A DNA stretch of 64,000 bases from Ochotona curzoniae (GCF_017591425.1 NW_024466599.1:70660501-70724500); one strand, 5' to 3'; positions 12,547 to 25,729 are shown, numbered from the stretch's first letter. Notes: generated from the letters alone by a model not told the origin. Made by a program: numbers and translations.

Positions 12547-12845
12547 GAGCAGGCATGTGATGTAGTGACCGAGACTTCACGGGCACTACAGGCAGCCCTT
12601 GTCACAGTGCCTGGGTTCGAGTCACATCTCCACTCCAGATTTCCTGCTGATACACAGCTGGAGATGTAGCAGGAACAGGCCCTGCCCTTGGTTTTCTGAG
12701 ACCCAAAAGGAAGACCAGGAGTGTGTTCTGGGTGACTGGCTTCCGTGTAACTCAGCCCCAGCTGTTAGGAACATTCAGGAGCCAAACTAAGAGGAGCTCT
12801 ATGTCTGTCACCCTGCCTTTCAAATAAACACTTCCTTAAAGATTG
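12547..12845 (+). mobile_element. CSINE, old copy
   Basis: 'agtgcctgggttcgagtcac', 'ctccactccagatttcctgctga', 'cctgcctttcaaataaaca' in the right order; internally diverged. Confidence 0.6.
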
Positions 12846-15664
12846 AATGCAATGGTCATCGAGAGCCTAGGACTTTCTGCTCTTTTATAGCAACCAGAAG
12901 CCCAAGATACAAATCCTTATCTCTACAAACCTTAAAATTCATACTTATTCCGACATACTCGGGTAAAGAAAAAAGACCCCACCTCTCTATCTCAAGCAGC
13001 CACATTTGCCCATTCAAAACCCTGCAAGTCATGCCACTGTAAGAGCCATCCGGCTCTGGCATTTGTATCACCGCAAATGGCTTCAATTCTTTCATTGTGA
13101 AGTTGCTTCTAGACAGGGTGTGTGTTAAAATACCCCCGACAGCAAAGAAGAAAGAAGGTAACTGGAACAATTTATATCAAGTGGAAGAAATGTATCCTGG
13201 ATTTCTTCATTCTGGTTGCAAGTTATTAGACTGTTTCTGTTTGGATGGCTCTCCACCAAAAAAAAAAAAAAAATTAAATGTGGTTGCTTAAGCACATCTA
13301 AAGGTTCAACTCCAAGCAGCTAATCTCTATGTGAGAACAAGTAACTGTCAAACACTTAACCTTTAGCAGATTAAAACCGTCTGACTAACAGATGTAAATT
13401 CCTCCCTGCTATAATTGTTCTAAGTAGAAATTCCAGCAGCTTGAGGGAACACTTTTTCGAAGCAGTCGTGTTTATGCCCCAACTTAACCTGCCTGCAAAT
13501 GATCAAGACAGAACCACTTTCTTACCGAGTCACCCCTGGTTCTTCTGAATCAGGAACAGTGTGTACATCCTTTATCCTACGGACTCACCCTTGAAAAGTT
13601 AGGCTGAATTCAAGTCATCAGTGACACGTTCATGTTGTTCCAACCACGATCACTGCAGAAACACGATTTACCCTCATTTCTGACGAAATCTAACTGGCCA
13701 CAGTCCCTAAGAACCTAGGTTCCCTTCCACGTTTCCCTGTTACTCTGGCACATCATTACAAGTGTTGGCTCGTGGTAGACGCTGAACTAAGATCGGCTGA
13801 ATGGACTAATTCTCAACACTGATAAGATTTACCCGTCGGAGACACTTTCAAATGAAGTCTTAGTGTTTCATAAATTGCCATCTCTGGTGAATCTGCTTGA
13901 TAATTTTTACTTCCAATAAGTGCAACTTCTCTTATAATGGAATATGCTCATATCTTGTTTTCAGTCTTGAAATGACAAGGAGGGATGAGCATGTGTGACA
14001 TACGAAAGTACATGATGGAATATCATGTCAGTTAAATTCTTGTCCAGCAGAACACAGGTTGTCCAGTATTTGCTAAAAATGTCTATACATCTTCAAAGTC
14101 ATATGCTCAAATATTTGACTGGAAACATACCACACCTTAATGCAAAATGTCTTATTAGCCATGGCATCACAGAAAAGGACTTGTTTCTAAAAACATGATG
14201 TGTGCAAAACTTGTAATAGAGAACATCTGGAGTAAGGAAAACAGCTAACAGGAGAAAAAAAATCTAAGGTGTGTTTTAAACAAACATAAACGAGGTAGAA
14301 GGGCTTCAAGACTCCCAAATTCTGAGGTTTTTATGGGAACTGCACACAAAACACGAACTGTGAAAGGTCCACCAGGCCATCTGTGAGCCAGACGACTCAG
14401 TCTCGCCACACATTCGTATCTGCACTTGTGTTTGAAGAAACCAGCCAGAGTGCATAGAGGCACATATCACTCTCCCTACCCCTCAAGGCCCACCTGGACA
14501 GAGAGTGTGATTCTGCGAAGGCCCTCATCTGGAAAAATGAACCTCCCAGTTCTGTTGCCTGCCTGAAGCCACACACATCAGGAGACTCGATAAGAAATAT
14601 CTTCTCTCTTAGAGGAACTGGCAGCATGAGCAGGAACTAGAAAGGATGCCACTAAAAAAACACTTTGAGCGAATCCATAGTAAACCCCACGTGATGAAGC
14701 CAATGGGCAACACTGTCTTTAACCACAAGTGGGTCTTGTTTTGCCTCTCACCTGCGTGCCAGCTGTCTGTGTCTGGGTACCCTCCCCACTCTCCAAGGTG
14801 CAGGGGGTACAGATTTAAGGCACTCGGCGCGCAAATGTGGTTATCTGCAGGTACCAGCTCAGCAGCATGGCATTCATCATCTATTTATATGCCTTCTGAC
14901 GTCTTTTCCTAAATATAAACAAGGAAGGAGTCATTGAAAACCAGTGATTTCTACTCTGGCAGAAGCAGCAGCTAGTAAAATCATCCCCCCTCTGAAGCCA
15001 CAGAGACACTGGGACGGCCAAATGTGCTCAGGCTGTCCTCTCAATGACCTCGTGGCCTTGAAGGGGACAGGATGCAGAACTAGAGCAGGCCCCACGCTGC
15101 CGAGAAGGGCCTGCCCTGCTGGCTAAAATGCCAGCCCTCCACAAAGTGCCCGTCTAGACTAGGAGAGCATGTTTGACCAATGAGCTGCACCATCTCCAAA
15201 GCAGTGCTTCTCCTCATTTACTGAGGGTAGGAAGAACCCCATGAAGGCTGAGAATCCACCCTATGACAAATATTCACCCGCTAAGATCTTATTCCCACGA
15301 AGGGACTGGAAGGCTTCATCGGTTCTCTGCACCCAAAACAATTCCATGTGAGACCGCCCATCATCAATGCTGCTTCTTCGTCTTACCTTTACCTCTCACC
15401 TCTTCCTGCTATTCCTCTCATCTCAACTGAACCTGTCCTGCCTCCTCTTTTTGTCCCTCAAGTCCCTGATCTGCCAAGTTAATGTAGACACTGATGCTGG
15501 GGAGCAGTCAGAGCCACAAATGAAGTCCAATGTGGAAAATAGATTCCCTTACTTCAGCCTTGACACCCTTTGTGATGCCACCAAGGAACCTGCTACTGTA
15601 CTCTGACCCACACCTTCCCACAAATATATCTAGAGGAAAATCCCAAACCTGAGCCATGCAGGAA
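12846..15664. other. Intronic DNA without recognised gene
   Basis: No SINE or LINE identified with confidence over about 2.8 kb. Short A-run at 13258-13273. The segment 13.83-14.26 kb reads as repeat-free and AT-rich. Open frames (60-104 codons) have no recognisable domains. Confidence 0.4.
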
Positions 15665-15985
15665 ATGGTTGGTTCTGGATAAAGCATTGCAGTGGATATA
15701 ATTATAGATGAGGTCATATCTGTGCTGCCAGAGGGTGGGCCCGTATGCAGTGTAACTGACGTCCTTAGAAAGAGGGCAAGTTTAGGCACAGGAACACAGG
15801 GAGGGGCCATGAGGGCAGCAGGGCAGCAGGGCAGACATGGCCCACTGCAGCTGCAAGCTAAAGAGAGCCACAACCATGCAACCCCCAGAAACACCTTCGG
15901 CAGGAAGCAAGGGACTCAGGGGCTCTCCCAGCCTTCAAAAGGGAGCCACGCTGCCTGCAACCTCAGCCTCAGGCTTCCAGCCACC
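15665..15985 (+). mobile_element. MLT1-type MaLR LTR fragment
   Basis: 'tggatataattatagatgagg', 'cagagggtgggcccgtatgc', 'gacgtccttagaaagagg', 'gcacaggaacacaggg' follow the MLT1 LTR order (…gatgaggtcatactggattagggtgggccc… style). Diverged, no TSD sought. Confidence 0.6.
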
Positions 15986-17764
15986 ACGACATGACAGGAT
16001 GAATTTCAGCCCAGTCTGTGGTACTTTAGATCAGCAGCCCAAGCAAACGAAGGCACTCAGAGGGCATGGCCTTTGTCCCTGTGGAAGTTCAAGAAAACGT
16101 GTCGTCTGGTCATATAAAACATCACACAGGGACTACAGTGACCTCTTGCACATGTGCAGATGTGTCTGCATTATCATGTGTAGAAGTTAACAATGACACT
16201 GCATGGAGAAAAAGGACTCAGAAAACTGACATGCCCACAGGTGCAACTCTTCAAGAATTAGCCCAGCCTCACACGCATCAATCTGGCAGGGGCTTTTATC
16301 TCATGATACTTGGTGGACCAATAAAGCCCCATGTGGCTCTGAGTTCTGAGTCAGAAGAACAACAATCTGCCTAGCACTTGCCAAGCAAGTGGCCAAAGTG
16401 AGGACACGCAGGGCCTTTCCTTGGAAGCAGCACAGAAGGGAACACCATCGAGTGCTTACTTATCCCGACCCCACAAATTCCAACTGGTAGAACCCAGAAA
16501 TATTTTGGAAATAGTCACAGTTGTTTGGAGGTCAGCAGAAATGAAAAGTTTCACCCTGGAACAGTGGAAGGTTAAGGAGCCTGGGAGGGGGCAATGGCCT
16601 TCTAATTTCTACTTTCCAAAGGACAATAAGTGTGTTTTTAAGTCCTGCTCATAAACAGACTGTCTACCTGTATGAGCTCTAAATAGAATCACTCCAGAAA
16701 GAACACAGGACAGAGCTATACTCCCAGGGGAATGCCTGGTCTTCACAAGAATGACCTGAGCTAATGCCTCATGCCTCCTGGTGCACCAAGTCTGGAAAAG
16801 ACCTATGTAGACGGACAGTAAAGAAACAAAGCAGGGCAAGGAGCCACAGCCTGAGCCAAAATTCAAAGCTACGGGTAAACCTTGACAAACAACCCCAACT
16901 CTAATCTATATCTTTTCAAACCCTCAATGCCAGAGTTGATACCATCTTTAAACAGGACCTTAAAGAACCCCAACCGCCCAAAGCCAGTTACTTTGGCCCC
17001 ATTAATGAGAGAGTGCCTCTTTGCATCAGAGCCTTGAGAACACAGGCAGGAAGAAGCAACAAACCACCACTCAGAAACTGCTTCTCTCCTCGTAGAGTCC
17101 TATCACAGCGCTTCACCAAAAACACCCTCTCCTGTAGCAGCACCCCAGGTGAGCGCTCAGAGAACAAACACCTAGCTCTGCCAGGAACTGTCAGGCCTGG
17201 ATAATCTTATTACAGACAGGACAATGAAAGTGGCCCAAAGCAATCCTATAATAATTACAATAACTGGAAATTTTGTTCTATTAGGGAAAAAAGCCAAATT
17301 CAATACTTTTATAAATGTTTCCAACTTTGGCTTTTCCTTATAGATTTTGGCCCAATTCCCAGCAAGTGTTTATCTGATCATGTCTTCAGTCAGTGATGGC
17401 AAAACAGACTATTCTATTCCAGGTGTTGCCTTGGCTTATCTCTCTGTGGATGTCTGCTTCGTTAACACTTCTGTGCCTCTGATGGGCTGGGTGGTAGAAC
17501 CCAGAAACTGGCCACAGCCACACCACACAGCAGCTCAGGTCCCTCCAGCAGCCACCTGTCCATGTGTCTGTGCCACTCCAGGCAGCCTCAGGTCCAGGCT
17601 GGGGACAGGTGAGCATGTTTCTATCAAAGCATATTAGAACATGAAGATGAACCAGAGAAAAGTTCCTGTCTCCAACAGCCAGGCGAGTTTCTTCTGAAAC
17701 AGGTGTCTCTGCCCAGAGCTTGGAGGTGAAGCTGCTGAAGAGTCAAGTAAGAAAGGAGAACAAC
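15986..17764. other. Intronic DNA without recognised gene
   Basis: No gene or recent repeat recognised. A compact AT-rich block at 17.21-17.35 kb is free of repeats. Overlapping open frames of 100-117 codons at 15.7-16.4 kb run partly through LTR-derived sequence and are not gene-like. Confidence 0.4.
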
Positions 17765-18046
17765 TGGCACTGCATTATCAAAACTTTTACAGCAAAAGCA
17801 GTGTTAAGACAGAAATTCATAGTAATTAATGCCTACATCAAGAGATCAGAAAGGCAGCAAATTAACCATCTGTCAGTTCAGCTCACAGACCTAGAAAAAA
17901 ATCACAGCAAACCATGCCTAAATCAGCAGCAAGAAAGAAATCTTTAAAATTAGAGAAGACATCAACAAAATGTAGAAGGATGTGGAAGATGAGTGAATTG
18001 AAGAGCTGTTATTGGGGGGAAAAGGTCAATACAATCATTGGCCAAA

Positions 18047-18091
18047 CAGAGACAGAGAGAGAAGACAGAGAGAGAGAAGAGAGAGAGAAAG
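18047..18091. repeat. GA-rich simple repeat inside L1
   Basis: Runs of GAGA interrupted by AGAC, expanding an internal 'gagagaagac' of L1 ORF2. Confidence 0.75.
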
Positions 18092-19170
18092 ATGGGCTAC
18101 AAATCGATAAAATGAAAGATGAAAGGGGAAATTATCACAGATACACAAAGAATCATCAGAAATGACTACAGTTATAGGTCAATAAATTGAAAAATCTAGA
18201 GGAAGTGGATAGATTTCTGGACACACACCATCTACCAAAATTGAATCATGATGACAGAAAACCTAAGTAAACCAGTAACAAGCAGAGACTGAATGAGGAA
18301 TAAAGACTGACTATCCCAACAAGGAAAAAACCCAGGATGAGATGACATCATTGCTGAAGTCTACACCAAAGTTTAAGAACTCATTCCAATTCCACTCAAA
18401 CTATTCAAAACAACTGAAGAGAAGAAATCCTCCCACACTCCTTCTATAAGGCCAGCATCAGAAAAAGTTGTAACAAAGAAACAGGACTACAGACCATTAT
18501 CTCTGCAGACTATGGATCCAAAAAATCCTCAGAAAAAAATGCTAGCTAGTCAAATCCAACAACAAATCAGAAAGATCATTCATCGGACCAAGTGGGATTG
18601 ATCCCTGGTAGGCAGGAATGGTTCAACATACTCAAGTCAGTCAATGTGATCCAATACATTAATAAGCTGAATAATAAAAACCATATAATTTCAGTAGATG
18701 CTGAGAAAACATTTACTAAAATACAACATCTTTTCATAATTAAAAAAAATACTTTAAGCAAATTGGGTACAGAAGGAATGCAAGCAAGGCGATATAAATA
18801 AAACCCACAGCCAGCACATCATATTGAATGGGGGAAAAGTTGTAGGCGTTTCCACCAGGAAAGGATGCCCAGTCTCACTACTGCTATTCAATACAGTCCC
18901 AGAAGTTTGAGCCAGAGCCATTTGGCAAGAAAAAGCAGCGTAGGGATACAAATGATGAAGGAGAAAGCCAAGCTATCCCTTTGCACAGAGGGCACAAACC
19001 CCTGCAGAGCAAAACCAAACAACTCTACTAAGGGATGGCTAGAACCTCGAAGAATTTGGTAAGATCCCAGGATACAAACTCAGCACACAAAAATCAATAT
19101 CCTTTGTATACACAAACAATTCCATGGCTGAGAAAAAAATCTGAAGACCAATCCCATTCACAACAGCTGC

Positions 19171-19236
19171 AAAAAAAAAAAAAAAGAAAGAAAGAAAAAG
19201 AAAAAAAGAAAAGAAAAACGAAAAAAGAAAAAAAAC
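19171..19236. repeat. A-rich expansion inside L1 ORF2
   Basis: A 15-A run followed by AAAG/AAAAAG units. It sits where L1 ORF2 normally has a short A-rich stretch, so it is an in-place microsatellite expansion rather than a poly-A tail. Confidence 0.8.
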
Positions 19237-20446
19237 CTTTGAATAAAATTGACCAAAGAAGTGAGGGATCTCTACGATGAAAATTATAAAACATAAAAGA
19301 AATAGAAGATACCAAAACATGGAAAAATCTGCCATATCCTTGAACTAGAAGAATAGCAAGATGTCCACCAGCAATTTGTACATTCAATGTGATCCCAATC
19401 AAAATACCTATGACACTCTTCTCAGATCTAGGGGAAAAAATGACACAGATTTATATAGACACAAGAGACCCCCGAATAGCTAAAGCAAACGTAAACAAAA
19501 ACAAAGCTGGAGGCTTCAAAACATATTACAGGCCAGCTGAAATCAAAACAGCCTGGAACTGGCACAAAAGCCAACGTGAATATCAACAGAACAGAATAGA
19601 AATCCCAGAAACTAACCCACGCATCTACAGCCAACTGATTTTTAACAAGCCAATCACCAACCCAGTCTCAACAAATGTTGCTGGGGAAAATTTGATCTGT
19701 GCATGCAGTAAGAAACACAACTCCTGCCTTACACCTTCTACAAAGATGAACTCCAAATGGATCCAGGATGTAAATCTATGACTATCAAATCACTAGAGGA
19801 AAACATTAGAGATCCTCCGGAAGAACAGGCAGAGACAAAGACATCTTGGAAAAGATCCCAGAAGCACAGGCAATTAAAGCAAAAACAAATGGATTACATC
19901 AAGCTAAGAAGCTTCTGCACTGCAAAGGAAATCATCAACAAAGAAGCAGCCAGCAGAATGGGAGAAAATATTTGCAAACTACACAAGTGATAGAGGATTA
20001 ATAATCAGGATCTATATAGTCCAAGAAACTCAACAACAAAACAAATAATCCAGTTAAGAAATGAGCAAAGGGCATGAGCTGGCATTTTTTAAGGGAAGAA
20101 ATTCAAACAGCTAACAAACACAAAAACATGCATAAGGTTCCTACTCATCACAGTGAATTTCACCTCACCCCAGATAGAATGGCTATCGTAAAGAAATTAA
20201 AACAACAAATGCTGGTGATCAGGTGAAAAAAGAGGTACCCGAATGCACTGCTGATGGGAATGTAAACCAGCATAACCACTTTGGAAGACAGCATGGCGAT
20301 GCCTTAAATATCCGAAAACAGATTTGCTTTATTTAGCCATTTTACTCATGGGAATTATCCAAATGAAACAAAATCAGAATATTAGAGCATTATCTATATC
20401 TCCATGTTTATAACAGCTCATCTTAAAATTACCAAGATATGAAATG

Positions 20447-20763
20447 GGGCCTAGGGCTGTAGCCTAGTGTCTAAAGTCCTCACACTGCATGCACTGGGAT
20501 CCCATATGAAGAGCCAGGTTGTGTCCTGATTGCTCTACTTCCCTTCCTGCTCCCTGCTTGTAGCCTGGGAAAGCAGGAGAAGAGGGCACAAAGCTTTGGG
20601 ACTCTGCATCAACTTAGAAGACCCACAGGAGGTTCCTGGCTCCTGGCTGTGGATCAGCTCAGCTCTGGCCACTGCAGCCACTTGGGAAGCGAACCAGTGG
20701 ATGGAGGATCTGTCTCTCCTTCTCTCTATAAATCTGACTTTCCAATAAATAAATCCTCAAAAT
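20447..20763 (+). mobile_element. CSINE inserted into L1, with TSD
   Basis: Complete C-repeat landmarks from 'gggcctagggctgtagcctag' to 'ctgactttccaataaataaa'. Flanks are AAGATATGAAATG (20434-20446) and AAGATGTGGAATG (20764-20776), a 13-bp target duplication with two differences. The L1 continues on both sides, so the SINE is younger than the L1. Confidence 0.9.
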
Positions 20764-21150
20764 AAGATGTGGAATGCTCATCAGTGGATGAATGGGTAAA
20801 GAAAACGTGACATATAGATATAGATACACATACTGTTGAATACTATTCAGTCGTAAAAAAGAATGAAACCTTATCTTTAGTTGCAACCAGATGGATCCAA
20901 CTAGAAACTATGATGCTCAGTGAAATAAGCCAATCCCAGAGAGATCAACAGTGTATGTTTCCCCTGATCTGTGACAACTAACACTAAGAGTAAAAAAACA
21001 AATGTAATTTTTACAAGTAAGATTGACAGCTTGGGATTTGATCATCATTTACAACCTTTGTCTATACTTCTAAAGAACAGTGGGTTTTCATTTTCTTTGT
21101 AGGCGCCATGTGTTGATACCTTTGCCTATCGGAGTGTTGACTTGCAATTG
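20764..21150 (+). mobile_element. L1 LINE, 3' end and UTR (right part)
   Basis: Continuation of the interrupted L1: 'atgctcatcagtggatgaatgg', 'tactattcagtcgtaaaaaagaatg', 'gcaaccagatggatccaac', 'gtgaaataagcca', then a short UTR that fades near 21.15 kb. Confidence 0.8.
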
Positions 21151-21626
21151 CAAAGTGAAATGGAGATACACAACTGTGAAGATTAAGGGGAAAAAAGATC
21201 ACCAGGAAAGCCTCACCACCTGAAGGTAAACCCACCCAAGGCCACTGCAGGTGAACAATCAGAACTACAACCCAATGTCCACCCGGCTTGCTGGGAGACA
21301 AGTTTCAGAATGCCTTGTGTTTCTGGCTCAGCACCATGGAATCCGGCACACAGCACAGTCCTCTTTCAGGGGTATCAGGATGACTCCACCTGAGTGGATG
21401 AAACTGCCTCCCAGCTCTGCGGTTCCTGTTGCCCTCCCCCGCCTTTTTTTTTTTTTCCTTTTCATAAATTCCCTGCTGTGGCACATGAAGCTGTAGCAGG
21501 GCAGCTCGAAGTCTCTTACAAGTGATAACAAAGATTGAATCTGCTAGCAGCATTTCTTCCCAGAAGGATAAGTGTGGTCTCCCAGGCCACAGGAATGCTA
21601 GCAGCACATTTGTGTAGCAGGTGGAA
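21151..21626. other. Intronic DNA without recognised gene
   Basis: Contains a T-run at 21446-21458. Nothing else recognised. Confidence 0.4.
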
Positions 21627-22058
21627 GAATGCCCTGCAAAGACACCCACCTCTTAGTTTCCAGAATCCTCCATCGCAAAGGGGACCATGCAGATGCTGAT
21701 CAAGAAATCTGGAGTTATGGAGATCATCCCGATTGTCCCATGAAGCCCAATGCAATCACAAGGATCCTCAGAAGCAAAAGGTGGTGCAGGAGGCTTGGGG
21801 AGGCACAGGCCCACCACAGAGGGAGCCAATTGTTGGCTGGGAAGGTGGAAGTAGGGACCACAAAGAGTGTGGTAAGCCCTAAACCGGGAACAGTCTAAAA
21901 GACAGACTTAAGCCCTCTCACCCTCCAGCCAGAGCACAAGGCAACCAACATCCAGATTTTAGCATAGGTTTTTTGAAGTACAGAAGGGAGAGAGAACCAA
22001 CCCATGTTGTTTGCAAGCCATCACATGGTGTGTAGCAGAAACAGAAAACTAATACTCT
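21627..22058 (+). mobile_element. MLT1-type MaLR LTR
   Basis: Matches the MLT1 pattern along its length: 'gcaaaggggaccatgcagatg', 'tggagttatggagatcatcc', 'caatgcaatcacaaggatcc', 'ttgtttgcaagccatcacatgg', ending 'aacagaaaactaatac'. Confidence 0.75.
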
Positions 22059-23000
22059 GTTAGTTCTTCCACCATGAACTAATCATGTCTAGGCACTGGG
22101 ACAACAAGGAGGAAATATCTGCCTAAAAAGTCATTCCCAGTTCTTTACTACACCAATGCCTAACTACCTGTTCCACGAAGAAAAACCAGCCTGGTAAAGT
22201 CTTTCATCTGAATATTATCCAGCACCAATGGATTTAAGATTATGTAAACTAGATGCCACTGAAACCTAAACTGTTATCCAAGAGGACACTAAGAACTCCG
22301 AGAGGTTCAAGGGATGCTCCCCCACCCAGCTGGCAGGTGAACTGTGTCAACCTTCTAACCCAGTTCTGTCCATGTCCCAGCTACCACATGCATTACAGAC
22401 AACCCAAACTTTGCAAGGCACTTTGTCCTTCCCTAAGCCGGTTCCTCTGGAAAAGCTTTCTTTGAAGCAAATATATCTCCGTGACAAAGACAGGCATATG
22501 TTGAAGCAGCACAGACTGGTCAAGCACATGCATGTCAAGCCAAGAAGGCTCAAAGAGCTTCCTATCACCAAGTCAGTTCATGAACAAAGACAGGATGCTA
22601 GGTTACCAGTGTTAGAAATCTCGAGGCCACCTGAACTCTGCCTCTGCAAAATGCAAAAGACATGGAGTCAACACATAGGTTCCCCATGGAGTTCTTGCCA
22701 CCTCACACTCACAGCTTCCACAAGACTTGTCCATTTACATTACATGGAGCCAAATTCTTGTGCAGACACACCTATACGGAGCCTAGATCTGGCACAGAAG
22801 CATACACCTCGTGTCGCATCAGCAGGCCCTCCAATCCTGGCAAGAACATTAGACCTTTTTTATTTTTTAATTGTAACAGTGTCATAGATGATGGCAGAAG
22901 GGAAGCTCATTCAGCTACAGAATAAACGCAGCTAAATGAACCTGTAAACACCAGTGAATGACAAAATGAAAAGCGGGTCTATTTTATGTCCAATGGACTT
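22059..23000. other. Intronic DNA without recognised gene
   Basis: A 171-codon open frame lies at 22372-22887, but composition and overlap with other frames give it no gene-like character. Confidence 0.4.
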
Positions 23001-23328
23001 CAGTCATCCCTCAGTGTCGGTGGGGATCTGGGTCCAGAAATGCTACCCCACACAGGAACTAAAATCTGTGGCTGCTCAACCCCTTCTCAAAATGAAGTAC
23101 TTACTAATGTCCATGCATTCTTGTTCGCATGTACTTAAGGTCCTCTCTAGGTGATTTATAATAGCTGACGTAATGTAAATAACATGTGAACAGTTTCGTT
23201 GCACTGTTTGGGAATTCATGACCAAAAATTCCATATATGTTCAGCGTAGGACCATTTGTTTTCTAGCATTTTTGATAAATGGTTGAAAGAGCGGACGCAG
23301 AACCCACAGATATGAAAGGTCAACCACC
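23001..23328. mobile_element. MER2-like (Tigger) non-autonomous DNA transposon, near full length
   Basis: Starts 'cagtcatccctcagtgtcgg' and 'tggggatctgggtccag', continues 'ctctaggtgatttataatagc', 'gtaatgtaaataacatgtgaacag', and closes with 'gcggacgcagaacccacag'. These are the two ends and the middle of MER2-like elements (about 345 bp), a mammal-wide fossil family. Confidence 0.8.
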
Positions 23329-24271
23329 TAATTAGCCTAAAAACAGAAGCCAACTAGAAACTGCTGCAAATAGATTTTCACATTCCCACCCAGGTTGCAA
23401 ACTCCTCAAGGACAAGGCACTACACGAACCCGTGACTTCCCTGCCCACTCCACCACAGTGCTCCCCAGCTACACGCTTAATACTCAGAAACTGTGAGCTT
23501 GTCCAGGAAACCTTCACAGGATGAGTCGTACTTTCTCCTGGCCTTCAGAGGAATGCATATCTCCCCTGCTTCCTACACACTGAAGATGCAGAAGGAATTC
23601 CTCCTGACAGTCCAGGCTCCTAGACAAGCACTAATGCCTAGGTCTGAAGTCATTTTCCTTCTGGATCATTCCCATGTCTGCCTGGCTCTGTGCGAGTGGG
23701 GTCATCTTGGCCCCATGATGTGAACAGGCAGGGCAGCCTTCCCGAAATTTGGGGGTCCCCAGGTTCCTGCCATGAAGACAGAACATCCTGTCTTATTTTC
23801 CACACTCCTGACTAAGCAGGCACTGTTCTATGACTCTCTCAGGAGAAGCCCAAGCAGCGGGCCTACAGGAGCCCAGCACTCACACCCTGCAAATTATCCT
23901 ACCATAAGAACTCTATTTCACAAATGCTTGTTCAAATAATTGCAGAATCCTGTAGAAGCAAGAATGCCTTTTTTGCTTCAAAATCAGAATGCCATAGAAC
24001 TGCACCATGTTCAATGTCATATCTGGGCAAAAGCCCAACTGTGTCTTGGTTTCCATCTGCTCAACAGAAGCAGCAATGCCTGCTGTATTTCATTATCCTG
24101 AGAAGTAGAAAGAATGCAGGTGAGGTATTAGTAATTATTAGTAGCTCTCACCTGCTACTTGTATATCATGGCACAGGTGCTTATTCAAGGTTTGCTCAGC
24201 TCAATCAAACAGCACACCGCTTCTAATCAAAACAATATAGCTCATCTTGAAGATGTTCCTTTCCTATGCTT
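23329..24271. other. Intronic DNA without recognised gene
   Basis: Nothing recognised; short open frames only. Confidence 0.4.
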
Positions 24272-24580
24272 TAAAACATTTTTTTTTCTTTAGTCATTTT
24301 CACTTATTTGACAGACAAAGTGACAGAACTCTTCAATCAACTGATTCACTCTCCCCTGAATGCCTGCAAGAACTGGAGCTGGGACAAGCCAAAGCCAGGA
24401 ACCCAAAACTCCATGAGAGCCTCCTGCAGGAGTGGCAGGGACCAATCACCGGCTGACTCCCAGGCCCGCTGGCAAGAGGTTGCACTGCAAGGTAGAGGTG
24501 AGACTCAGTCCCAGGCACTCTGATATGGAATGCAAGTGGCAGTTTGGCAGTTTAACAGGATGTGCCACAAGGCCTGTTCC
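24272..24580 (-). mobile_element. CSINE, minus strand
   Basis: Reverse landmarks: 'cacttatttgacagacaaag', 'tgattcactctcccctgaatgcc', 'ctggagctgggacaagcc', 'ggcactctgatatggaatgc', 'gatgtgccacaaggcc'. Confidence 0.8.
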
Positions 24581-25230
24581 TCCAGTAGCTATTTATCTGA
24601 GATCTTAGCTGAAGCTCAAAAAAAAGTGTTAACCAGATCATTCTTTCACCCCTCATAAATGTTCCTCTTAAACCCAAAGGCAAGGGACAAAGATACAGGC
24701 TACAGTCTTCAAGAAAAAGAGGAATGCAAGGAAGACAGACCAGCAAAACAAAATCCAAAAGCCCAAGGGTAGATTCCAAAAAGGAGAGCAGTTATGGACC
24801 AAGGACTAATCAGGCTGCCTCACAGGACCTCTTAGGAGGGGAAACATTTGCATTACTTGGGTTGAATCACTGATTTACAGGTAAAAATAAGAACCAGTAA
24901 ATTCAGGCTTCTCAGCTACATTTCTACTTTGAAGGACAAGGACACTGGCTGCCCCCTCTGGAGATAAAGAGAACAAAGCCTTCTGCCTAACCAGAGCAAG
25001 GATTCAGCTGCTTTGCCACTCACCAGCCATAACACTTGGGCACTTAACCCTTCAACACCCCACTTTCCCTGCTTGCCAATTAGGGCAATAAGAGTGTCTC
25101 CCGCTCAGACCTGACAGACATAGCTGCATCCCCTTAGCCTGGTCCATCCACCCTCTGCCTCTATAACACATAAACGCTGCCAAAACACCTAGATAATGAA
25201 GCCTGTGGTTCTCCTAAAGACAATTGCTCT
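24581..25230. other. Intronic DNA without recognised gene
   Basis: No repeat or gene recognised. Confidence 0.4.
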
Positions 25231-25558
25231 AGGGCCCCCACACAGTCTAGTGGCTAAAGTTCTCAAATTTCATGCACTGGGATCCCATATGGATGCCAGT
25301 CTGTGTCCCAGCTACTCCAGCTCCCTTCCAGCTCCCTGCTTGTGGCCTGGGAAAGCAGTAGAGAATGACCCAAAACCTTGGCATCCTGCACCCACTTGGG
25401 TGACCTGGAAGATGCTCCTTGCTTTGGATCAGCTCGGCTCTAGCTATTGGGAAGTGAACTGCCACTTGGGAAGTGAACCGGCAGATGGAAGATCTCTGTT
25501 TCTCCTCTGTAAATCTGACTTTGCAATAAAAATTAATCTTTGGGAGGGAAAAAAAAAA
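25231..25558 (+). mobile_element. CSINE with internal short duplication
   Basis: Good copy: 'gtctagtggctaaagttctc', 'tgggatcccatatggatgcc', 'ggcctgggaaagcagtagag', and an A-tail. 'gggaagtgaact/accg' with 'gccacttg' is repeated at about 25459 and 25469-25480, a small internal duplication. Confidence 0.88.
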
Positions 25559-25729
25559 GAATGGTTCTACAGAAAGCAGAAACCCAAGGTGAGAGCCAAG
25601 TTGTGGCTGGGAACCAGAAGAGGGCCTTGATACGCTTAGGAGCAAATAAGGGAGTACATAGTTGCTAGCAATTAGGCTGGAAGCTGAAATGTCGCCTAAC
25701 ATCAGGCAAGTATTTGGTGAAGATCCTGG

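Larger units (their letters stand above)
17765..20433 (+). mobile_element. L1 LINE, 5'-truncated ORF2 (left part)
   Basis: The sequence tracks L1 ORF2 from before the reverse transcriptase region to the C-terminal region: 'gcagtgttaagacagaaattc', 'aatgcctacatcaagag', then a conceptual [10 protein letters not shown] / NVIQYINKL / [13 protein letters not shown] block (about 18.59-18.72 kb) typical of the RT domain, 'caatcaaaatacctatgac', 'acacaagagacccccgaatag', 'ctaacccacgcatctacagcc', and 'gaatggctatcgtaaag'. Many frameshifts and stops; inactive. It was later split by a CSINE at 20447. Confidence 0.88.

Noticed and set aside
18592..19781. Open frames containing reverse-transcriptase-like peptides
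   Set aside because: Pieces of a dead L1 ORF2 broken by stops and frame shifts, not an active gene.
22372..22887. 171-codon open frame, possible novel gene
   Set aside because: Weak composition, no motif, overlapping frames at 22662-22925; not supported.
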